Assembly: GCA_964020155.1 (NCBI GenBank) | Contig: OZ026554.1 | Coordinates: 3,915,327-3,979,326, forward strand | DNA length: 64,000 nucleotides | DNA from: Chondrilla cf. caribensis | Lineage: Eukaryota > Porifera > Demospongiae > Chondrillida > Chondrillidae | Direction: 5' to 3' | Shown here: in pieces, positions 24,069 to 36,000 of the stretch | Position numbering within the stretch: the stretch's first letter is position 1 | Layout of the letters: the number at the start of each line of letters is the position of its first letter | The notes under the pieces: generated by a model | Seen by the model: the letters and a program-made list of their open reading frames with translations, nothing else | Told to the model about the DNA's origin: nothing | Databases searched by the model: none | Made by a program: the position numbers and the translations under genes

Positions 24069-27000
24069 GTGTGCTTTTGTAATGTATGTAACTTTATGTG
24101 TTCATATGTAAACATGTGTACTATACAGGTAAACCAATACAGGTATAGTACAACTCACCAGGCTGAATAGTTACAGAATGTCTAGTAAAGTTCAGTACAG
24201 TATGTTCACGTAGCACTTCACAGGTGTAAACTCCTGAGAAACTGGTCTGTGGTCTCACAATGTGCAGTATGTGGGTACTCCCTGAACTGGCAGTGACAAA
24301 TGTACCCTCTGGGTAGTCTGAGATGGGGAACTCATTCAGCTTCCAAACTACTTGAAGATCACTGACATCATCAGAGAAGTCAATGGAGCAGCTCAAGTAT
24401 ACTTCCCCACCAGTGGGTACAGTACTGCTAGGATGTACTGTTAGTGTCAGTGTATAGGAGGGCACTATATAAACAGGAATAACATGTTGATGAAACTTCA
24501 GCATGTACTTACCTTACATGTGAGTGGATGAAGAGAATGACACAAAACCTGCTAGTTATATGAATTGCAAGTTCAACAAGCATGCATGTACAGTACATAT
24601 GCATGTACAAACAACATACGTACCCATAGTAACATTGAGTGTAGTTGAAACTATACTGGATGAGTCATCTCCATATTCACAGGAATACACTCCAGACTGC
24701 ATTGAAGTGATTTTGAGAGTGTAAACTGTTTCATTCAACAGATTATCGACACTTGATGTGATGTGGAAAGTTCCCCGTAATGAGTCAATCTTATTGATAT
24801 CTGTACCATTGATCCTCCAAACGATCTGAGGAGGATAGTAGTAGATGCCGCGAATGATACAGTCTATTGGCAAATCCAGTCCAGCTTTGACTGAGGTTGT
24901 TCCAGGATCCATTGTCAAGTTGTACTCTGTAGATGAAAACGACCACCTCACACATTCATAGTACTTCATTGTATTGTCAGTAAGATGGACATGTTAATTA
25001 TCAGAATGTAATTCACTTACTGTAGAAGACAGTGTGCCAACCACACAAAGAGCTCTCACAAAGGACCCCATCATTAGTCAGCAAGGTTGTAACACCAGTG
25101 TCCACCCAACCATCATCATAGCTGAACCAGGACAGTGATATACATATAAAAATGTCATAATATTATATTATAGTACATACTCGAAATTTAATACTTTCAG
25201 TACCTCAATCTGATATGCATGTACTTAGCTAAGTTTGTACACACGTATCCACAGTGCATATATTATATTACGTACGTATTGACTGTATTACTGTATGTAC
25301 AGATTTGCATCACACAAAGTCTGTAAGATTTATTGCATATGTGATACATGTGTAGTGAGATTTTAACCACCTCACCTCAAATAAACACACTTTACGTCAA
25401 GAGTAGAATCAATTTCCTAGTTTGGTGCAAATGAAAGTATTCATAACATTGCAGTACAGTATTAATGTGCTTATACAAATGTACATACATATACTGTATG
25501 ATCACACATTTATATGCTAGCTCTGTACAATTATGCATACTCTGTATGTACAGTAGTATACATAAAACATGTGTAGTCAATGCATGTCCAAACTCACAAA
25601 TGGTATTGACACAGAGAACACATCATTCAGGCACTCTTCACCAACATGGACCAGAAAGGTATCATTGTGTATCAGCCAGCTACCCTGGGAACTGAGATAT
25701 GTACACAAATAGCAATAGCGTATTACTGTACGTATGTAGTTATCATAAATTATAGTTGCATTATAAGTTGTACATTCGTACAATATTATGATAATATGCT
25801 GTAGGTAGACTACATTGTAATTGTAGTGTACTTACAGAATGTATATGTATATTGAGTGTCTGTACAGTACATGTTGGGCTTGTATATGTAATGTACCTGA
25901 CATTGTAAGGAACATCCCAATGAAGGCGCTGATGGTAACCAATAACAACAGGCACATCTACAAGGCAACGAATCAGATTGTAGTAAAAGAAGACTGTATG
26001 TACAATTCTCCTTGTCACCTACCTTGTGGTAGGTCATCCAGGAGCAGTGAGACTGTAGAAGATGCCACATCATACTGTCTCTCTCCTTGATAGGTCATAG
26101 GTAGGAACTCCAAATGTACACTTGTACCCACTGCAATGTCTGTACACAAGGTACATACAGGGAGTATGGTAACTGCAACTACTCAACACACTATTAACTA
26201 ACCATTCCCTCCATAACCACAATCCAGTCCACAACTCCAACTGTAAGCGGTTAAATAGTCTTGATTGGGACCAGTCACATTGGACACAGTAACAGTATTG
26301 TCCAGTGGTAGTACCCGGGCAAACTCCACACAGAGCTGCTCAAAGGATGTGAGGTATGAGATGACCCCGCCCCCATTGGTTTCCTGAAGTGTTACAAGTA
26401 GGGTTAGTGCATCTGGACAGGGCTACATGCAATAGAAATTTGAGTAATGCATGCTGAACATGCATAACATGTTGTATACATACCTTTGCCCATTCTCTCC
26501 ACAATGTGAAGAAATATACAACCAATCTACTTTGGATAGCTACATTATTCATTTTGAAGAGCCGTTCCTGCAAGCAAAAATCACTATAGCAATTCTCTCA
26601 TACACATCAGCATGATTACAGTGGTGGAACTCACTATTCGTTTACCACTGCTGGACTGTGTATAATAGGTATACTGTAAACCTGGAACAGCATAGTAATT
26701 TGTGGCATGAGCAATCCTGTAAAAATGCAACAAATTGTTACTGTAACATTAGAATTATTATACATACATATATGAAAATTGCAAATGTTCAGAAATAGCA
26801 TTGCTTCAGAAAAAAATATAACGCTGTAACACTTAGTCTATTGCTCTAAAAATAGAGGTCTGCCATCCATTGATCAATAAATTGCATAAAAAAGAAAATA
26901 ATGAGATTATACGTTCTTGAGGACGTTGAGGTCTAAAGGATAGTTCATGTGAACACAACTACCTCACTGTACTTACATACAGACCTTTAAACGTACTAGT

Positions 27001-30000
27001 CTGTTAGTTAGTACTAAGTAGACCAAGTGTAAAAATTTCCAGTTTACTAAATTAGTGGCCCTGGGAAACTTGCTCAATGACATTTTGTTTTGTGATAACA
27101 TCATCTTTGTTTTCTACAGGGTATAACTAACAAATGGAAACTCCTTGTACATCATCCAAAGAACCTAAACTTCTAGGGTTCAGTTTCCAAAGTTACACTT
27201 TAAGTTAGTGGTATTGCATTGGCCACCATATTTTGCGATGACTACAAACATGGCAACTATAATGATAATTTAATCTCTACTGCAACTACTTTTAATTTAT
27301 CTTACATGCTATATTATTATTTTTTGTGTCTTGGGAATTATTTCTCCGGCAGTCTCTACTGCTAGATCTTGTCCGATCCCTATGTCCAGACATAACTTAC
27401 ATGATATATTTGGTCATAATCTCAACTTCAGTAGTGACATCTTTTGGGTAAAAGGCATAACCAATCTGACAGTCACTGTAGTATCCATTGTAGTACAGCT
27501 GGTAGTAGTAGTAGTCAGTGACATCCCAGCCATCCAGTGCTTCACCATAGACAGCATAGTTGATACTGGACAGATCAAGACGTGCACCTTCAATGACAGC
27601 TACTGATACTAAAATAGCCTTATGTACATCTGTGACCTGAAACAATGAGTGGATCAAGTACAGCATGTGAGAATGACGTATGTAATAATCACAAGTGTAG
27701 AATTAGAGTAAGTACGGAATTAAAACTGAAATTGAAATTGTCAAGAATGGCAAAAAATGTCAATTTCAAATGAACTTTTCATACTGTGTGCTAAGTACAA
27801 ATTTTTATGAATTTTTGAAATAGGATTTGCTCACAAAACAAACATACTCACTCCTTCTTGACATGCAGGATAAAAATCACAGTGTGAATAATCAATTTCT
27901 TGCCACATTCCATGTTTATCACACTTCCTCTTCATTGAACCTATTCAATTTGAAATAAATTGCAATAATTCAGAATCTGTGAAGTTAAACAATATAATAC
28001 ATTATATAGTCACAATTACATATGCTTAAACTAATAGCAGCATAATATTGAATGGTATTGAGGTCAGTTCCACTGCATTATGCATGATGGGGTCATAGCC
28101 TATATAATAATTATAATATCACACATTTCATTTATTTTTCTAACTCAAATCTCAAATCCCTGACTTTGTACTTACCGGCAATAAAATTTGCATAATAACA
28201 GGGCTTTTCATATACATCACAGGGAGATGTTTCTGGCCATTGTTCTTCACCATTAATCCAAAATGGCAAAGTCACAGATTCATTAAAACAGTTCTTGCTC
28301 CCAGTAACTATACAGTAACAAAAGAAGTTATAGATTGTCAACAGTCAGTCTCCAATATACAGTTCATCATGACTATTATTATGACTGTCACATTAACAAA
28401 AACTAGTACAGTTATTGCACCTTGGCTAGAGCAGGTCTGATCCACTAATGTAGCTGGAAGGGTCTATAATTAAGAGAAAATGAATGACCATTAATAACAA
28501 TATAATTACGTGTTTGTATCTGGATGTGTGCATGGGCATATCTTCAAGCCGTAGAACAGCTGTCATGTGCACAGTCTTGTGGTTACACGCAGGAACACAT
28601 TATATATAATTTATAGTGTAGAAAAGATTGCCGATTTCCAAACATCAAGAATTATACAAATTGGACTAGAATTTGAGTTCAAAGGCTTCCTATATGTGAT
28701 ATACTTAGCAGCGGTTCTCTTGAACCTGAAATTTTGGTATAATATTATAAGTAATAAAGACAAACATATTAATTATACAAGGTCCAATATAGGCTATTGG
28801 TCATAACAACAATACTATGAGACACTACCAGGTGGATTTATAAAACACCTGATAGTATTTCATATAGTATTGTCAGTGGTAGCAGTACCTTAGGTTCGCA
28901 TCTTGTCCTGTTGGTGCCAGGCTCACTTGTAGCCTCAAAAGGGAAACCACACTACAAAATGAATGGGATACATATATGAATGAAATGTCCAATCTGAGGG
29001 CTTCCAGAATTACAGTATTGGATTTTGACAAGGTTCATTATTCAAAGATGAAAGATAAAATAATATGAAACAAAAACATTCCGATATTGGCTATTGGCAC
29101 ATATTAAGAGAGACACCAAAACTGCTTTATCTGCAAATTGTATAAGCAAACCATTGTACACACATGTACTTACAATGTCAGTCTTTGAAAATATGACAAA
29201 AGTTTTTTTTTAATTGTGATTACAACTGAATTCAACTTATTTCATAGACCTCAATAAAACCGTTTGTAGGAGTGGTATAACCAATGGAGCATCATAATTT
29301 TATCTCCATCTAGTTGTTTCAACCCTGGGGTTCATCTTGAAATGTCCATGCAGATTGAAAACCAGTTAAGTGCATAGCCATATTGATCTTGCAGTAAGTG
29401 AGGGCAATTTAACTTAATATTGTATGTTGTTCTATTATTATTGCGCAAATAATTTTATTATTTATTATTATTATTATTAAATTTTATTATAATTGTATTA
29501 TTTATTATAATTGTATAACCATTCTTATCATAATAAATATATATGTATTATATAATATTATACATAATATGCTCAGAAAATCTTAACACTGTCAGCTTAC
29601 TTGGCAATCTTCAAGAGAACATGAACATACTCGATCATAATTGTGACCATTATAAGAGCGTGGACAAAGTTCTATAAAGTTTGACACCTCCTCTTGCTGT
29701 AGTTCACATGGACATCCACCTACATATTATATATTATATAATTATTTTTATTATATATAATAGGTACACATATATATCATTATAACAATCACTTCATGAA
29801 AATGATACATACAATAATATGATTTGGTACAAGTTCATACATACATGATAATATTATATTGTCAACTAGTAAAGAAAAAAAGAAAAAAACTCGTGGGGCT
29901 GCTGCCCCTGCACTCGAATTACTTGGGCATCTTTTTAGGGGCTGCCGCAGGCAGCCCCTATATTGTTTTCATTTCGACTTCCGGTATGTAACGCTTGTCC

Positions 30001-33000
30001 GATAGATATATAGATAGATATATATATAATATGTGTTCCTACGCGTAACCGCCACAATGAATTTATATTAGAATTTATATTGCGCGAAATAAAGATGGCC
30101 GATTTCGAACGCTGACAATTTGGAATTGGGCTAGAATTCGTGCGCTGAAGCTCCGCCGAACGTAATAACTTCAGCGAAGGTTCTTCTAAACCTAACAAAG
30201 ACGCCAAGTAATTCGAGTGCGGGGGGCGGCAGCCCCACGAGTTTTTAAACTCGAATTACTTGTTTAGGTTCAGAAGACCCTTCGCTGAAGTTATTACATT
30301 CAGCAGAGCTACAGCGCACGAATTCTAGCCCAATTTCTAATTGTTGCTATTCGAAATCGGCCATCTTTATTTTGTGCAATATAAATTCATTGTTGCGGTT
30401 ACACGTAATAACGGAACACACACACACACACATATATATATAATATACCGGACGAGCGTTACATACCGGAAGTCGAAATGTAAACGATATAGTTGTATAA
30501 CTTGTCTCCTAAAAATAGGAGACAAGTTACAAGTTACGATCTAATCCTGCTTCAGTGTTGGCAAGTACGATTAGGTCAGGATTATCTGAGGCTGGTAGAT
30601 CTCTGACATGATGACTACAAGATCTGCTTCCTCGTATAGGCATAATAGCAAGGTGAATCAGAGCAAATTGGATAGAACATCTAACCCATCTCATAACTCG
30701 AGAGTATTGCTGATCGCTCTTGTTTGCAATTAGAGAAGCAAACCTCTTGTAATAAATGCCACATTCTCTGGCCATCCCACCAGACAAAGTAAATGCTAGG
30801 GGAGTGAATATGCTTCTTTCAACCTCTCTTATACATTGACCATATGCTTTTCATTTTCGTGCGTCATATATGCCGATGGTATGGACTGGGAGCAGTTAGA
30901 GGGGCGCTTGAATGAAAGATCCTAACATCGAAAAATGCTTCCTGAGCTCTGCTTCAAAAATCCCATTGCGTGTATATGAAGCCTAGCATTCTCATCTTTG
31001 TTGGCTGATTGGTGTCGAAAGACCTCATGGGTGATAGGTTACAAAGTAGGTTTGCATGCAACATCGTGACAAACCTCAGTTAGTAAGTTGGCAGTGAGGT
31101 GACAAATTTAATTGCGTCTAATTATTGGATATCCACCCTTTTGGCAGATCATAACGTGTTCGATGGTGAAATTGTTCCCGCAAACACACAAGCTGGGAGG
31201 GTTGTTGAGGTGCCACCCAAACATGATACATAATATGTCCCAAAAAGCATATTTGTGTAGATTGAATCCATGCTCTGCAATAGGCAGTGCAGTAATCCAG
31301 GTGGAACTCCCTTTCCCACAAACAACAAACAAAAACAGTTTTTGGACTGTTTCTGTGACTGTTATCATGGAAACAGCACCACAATACAGCAAGTTTGTAA
31401 ATAAGGAGCCCATAACATGAAAATTTATTTCACTGTCTGATGAAAAATATCATTGACAAATAAACAGTTAACTGCACTGATATTTTCAATCCTTCACAAA
31501 TGGTGCATCCAAGGAGAGGCTGTGATGAAGTCCAGTACCTGAAATTCAGCAAACGTGGCATAATCTATAGACCACTAGTTATATATGCACCATGCACTTC
31601 TAAAGACCTCCTCTAGGTCTCCACATCACAGCGTATTAGATTACTATGAAAGACACAAACTTAACTAACTAACCACTTGCAAGACAAGTTCAATGGATTG
31701 CTCATATCCATTTACCCACTATTACACATTTAAAGCAACAGGTCTTTCTACATCAGCAAATTTGAACACCCAAGAAAAACTGTAACACCAACACAAATAG
31801 ACTAAACTGAAGGCTTTTTGGAAGAATTTAGAAATGCATAGATTTATGACATAGTGAAGTGTGACACAATCCTTTCTTCATTGACAAGCGTTTCATCATG
31901 ATGTGATCCTTTCTTTAAGTGTACGTTCAGCTGTGGTATATATGTATAACCGTTAATGGAGATCTCCATTGCTGATCTGTGTTCTGCATGTGCAGCAGCC
32001 ATTTTTCACCAAGGCAACAGTGCAGCCTTTAAGTAACAGACATTTTGTCCGAAAAACGAAATGATCATATTCACAGGTTATGAATAATATTATGACCCAG
32101 AACAAGGTGACCGCCAAAATTACAGCTGCCAAAGTTTAATTTACCCCAGTTGAACGTAATTGGCGTATTTATGAGGTTACAGACAACTGAAAATTAACAA
32201 CAGCTAAACGACAATGAACAACTGGAACGTCTTAGAATAACTGGTAAACGTTTATCCACAAAGAGTCAACACGGGTCAATATTGAGAAACAGTGACAAAA
32301 AGCACCAACATAGTACCAATATCCAAAGACAAATCAAGAGATGTTATTTTCATCAAATTACTGTGAACTGTACTGTACATAATTATCTGCCTGCATGGTA
32401 TGCATTGAACTATGAAAAGTACTCACCTGTTAGTGATGGTTTGAAACAAATAATGTGAGGTGTCTCTGCAAATGAATAGTTACCAGGAGGTGGACCATTC
32501 CTTTGGAATATACTCAAGAAGGTGGAGTTGGTCTCAGTTGGAAAGTCTGCTTCAACTATTGTCTCTCCGTTGGATTGATTTCCTCTGAACGCCAAACGAG
32601 TAGGTTCTTGATGGTAAATACTGAAATAGTTATGGAACTGTTGAGAACAATGAGAGATCAATGGCATGTTTCAAAGGCAATTATGATAATTTGAAAATTG
32701 ATAGTAATAATAAATTGCCTAACTGAAAGTAATCAGTACAGATGGAATAGAATTAATAAAACATTGATCCTGCCAATTCAATTCACTCTGTTATGGAATA
32801 TATATAGACAATCTACGACATGCATATTACCTGCTGTACAAGATGTGATTCTGAAAATACTTGACTGTTAGTGATCTGAGCAATGATTACACAAGCTGTC
32901 CGACCATCAGTATATGTACATCCACTATAATCAATAGGTCTCCATTTTCCATCACCATCACAGAACCGCCTGAATTGACCACCTAGGGAAACATGCATTT

Positions 33001-36000
33001 CCCAACATTGTTTTTCATAGTACATCCTCTGTGGTGTGGTTGGCCATTCAATTCCTCCTTCAATTTCACTCAGACAGCAATCTTCACAAGCATCACTCGG
33101 TCTCTACATCCATAAGAGAATAAAATGTCAACAATTAGCAAATATGTACACATAGAGAACAGCAGTCATATGGACTTACTTGAATAGTGCTACATGTGAT
33201 AATTACTGTTCAAATAAACAGTGAATATGACAGCAATCTACAATGGACTCTCATTTATCCGGATTTCATTGATCTGAAGGCTCGGATTATCCGGACACCA
33301 AATTTCCAGGGCTAGCTATTTGCACATTAGCCATTTGGCCTTAGTGGTGAATAATTACCAAGCGTTAGCTAGGTAATTGTTTCCATTCGTTAGGGGAGTC
33401 CGATCGAGGTCGCCCATGTTCTTAATTGGTCGAAGGTGTCTCAATGAAATTTTTGTGATGAATTTAGTTCAATATGTCAAATTTGTGTCAGGCGCAGCAA
33501 ACATCTGCAAGGTCAGCGCAGCTAGCAATTGGTGCCACATGTCGAATAGGGGCAACGGTGAGGTATCGGAATGAGGTTATCATTCAAGTCTAGCACACTT
33601 ACTCACTATGCCACGACGGCTGATAGTTTTTCCTTCGTCAAGTGCCCCTGTATCCGAATTTCGTTTCGGGACGACATTCGTTGGCTTCGCATCACAAGAA
33701 CAGTGTCTTCCAATTTTACCATGGAACAGATTTTCCGATTAATATTCTGTAAAGTTGGCGATTGGTAGTCTACGTTGGGGACATCAAATAGTCAGCAAAC
33801 AAGTAATTCGAGTTAATTTGCTGCCGTCCCCACACTCGAATTACTTGGGCGTCTTCCTTAGGTTCAGAAGAACCTTCGTTGAAGTTATTATGTTCGGCGA
33901 AGCTTCAACGCAAGTTTATTGTTGTGGTTACGTGTATTAGATGTAGACGAGAGTTACATTCCGGAAGTCAAAATGAGAACAATAATAATTATTATAGGGA
34001 AAATGGAGAAAGTTATAAACCATTTGTTGTGTTTTGCTTTATAGCCAACCCGTAGCATAATAATGAGTAATACGTATATTGACATATCATAATGCATTCA
34101 CTCCTGTTTCAGTTATCTGAACGTTTTGCATATCCGACCATCTTCAGTCCCAAGGTGTTTGGATAAGTGAGGGTCCACTGTACTTGGTACACAATACTGT
34201 ACACATATATACAGCGTAGAGCACATAAAATATGCACCTTGTGGAATACAATACCATATAGCCGGAAATATTTGCGAGAAGAATATTTGGCAATTTTGGG
34301 ATAATTTAAACTTTGGTGTTGTTATTTTGATGTTTGCCTTCCGGTGGATTATAATTATTCATAGCCTATGAATATAATAGGCTTGAATGAAGGAAGGATT
34401 GCATCATAAGGCTATACGTTCCTGAGCCATAATTCGACAGGTTATAATTTGGTAGTAGATTTGAAAATTGCCAGTTCATCAAAATAAATTCCCCACCAAT
34501 ATTTCCGGATATACTGTTATTACTGTATGCATTTTCAATGAATCATTTTTTTCACAGCATGATAAATGAATGAGATCTCAGTGCACATTTTTGGTGTGTA
34601 TACTTGTCAGGTATGACATTGTAGCAATTTCAGAAAGAAGTCTATAAACTTAACGGTGTGAATGGTGCACATACGTACCCCATAATTATTAATGCCATCT
34701 CCATCTGAGTCCAACGTACAGGATGTTGAAAGAAACTTAACAAAAGCAGCTGAACACTATAGAGGGAAAACATGTACACTCAGAACACATTGGGAAAGGG
34801 GTTACAAACTGTGTTGAATATAGGGTTTGAAATCTAGAATGCTTGCGATTTCAGTTCAACACACCAAAAAACACAGATACTTGTTTTGTAGATTTCTACC
34901 CCTGAGATGACCCTCGAGGTTGAAATGTGTAAGCAATGAGCACCTGTGAGGCTGTGAAGAAAGACGCTTCCAAATGCTCCCCGAAAAACCCAAACATTTT
35001 GCCACATGAAGAGGGCACAGACATATTACATATCTATAATACCAATCTCCGAATTAATTTACAATAAACATGACCTTCTCAGACTAATAAAATTATTATT
35101 TGAGCAATTTAACGCTAATGTACTCAATTAACTTTTAACATGAATAAGTACTATATTCCATATGTGGCATTGTATGGTAGCAGTATTTATATCCTAAATC
35201 TTACCTGACATGAGGTAGCAGACAGTGGATCAAGACATCTACATGGAGTTGCTATGTAATCTGGTGCCAGACACAAATTCACAGGGCTAAGGTCACTTTC
35301 CAGCTCCACAGCAGTAGACCACAGTATAGGACACTGACAGAATGCTACATGCAGAAAAGGCCCATGGGAAATATTGGTTGGAACATCACAATATGCAAAA
35401 TACACAAGACAGCACATACTATAATCTCTGAAATAGACATATCCTTTCCACACAGCAGAACTAGGTTCATATGGAGAGGCTGGAAAGCCTGCCAGGGTAA
35501 ACCCTGTAGCCAGGCTTCGAGTCCTCAGTGTGTCAAACGCAGAACGAACATTGCCTACAGACGTTGACAAGGTCAGGACCACCAAGGTATGATCGTAGGT
35601 CATGTCTCTTCCAATATAAGCAGTGTGTAAGGCACCATCAATAGTGATCAATGACCCCACCTACATTATAATAAAGAAAACATACAGGGAAAAAATTCAA
35701 TTAGTTTACAGTATAAATCTGACCAGTTACATAATAACTGCATGTAGCTGCAACAGTAATTATTAATAAACTCACTGCAGACTGAATGGCATTGGAGTTG
35801 CCAGTGACCTCCTCCAGAGAGCCTTGTAGTGTGTATGCCAGTAAGTGTACTTTACCATCACTGCTGAAGGTACATCCACCGATGTTCCCATCCCACGTGA
35901 GGTCCCTCACACACTTCCATGTGATCACACCCTTCGGGTTGAATGCAGGATTGACATTCGAACAGCTAGTGTTGATAACCTCTCCTACAGCAGCATTAGC

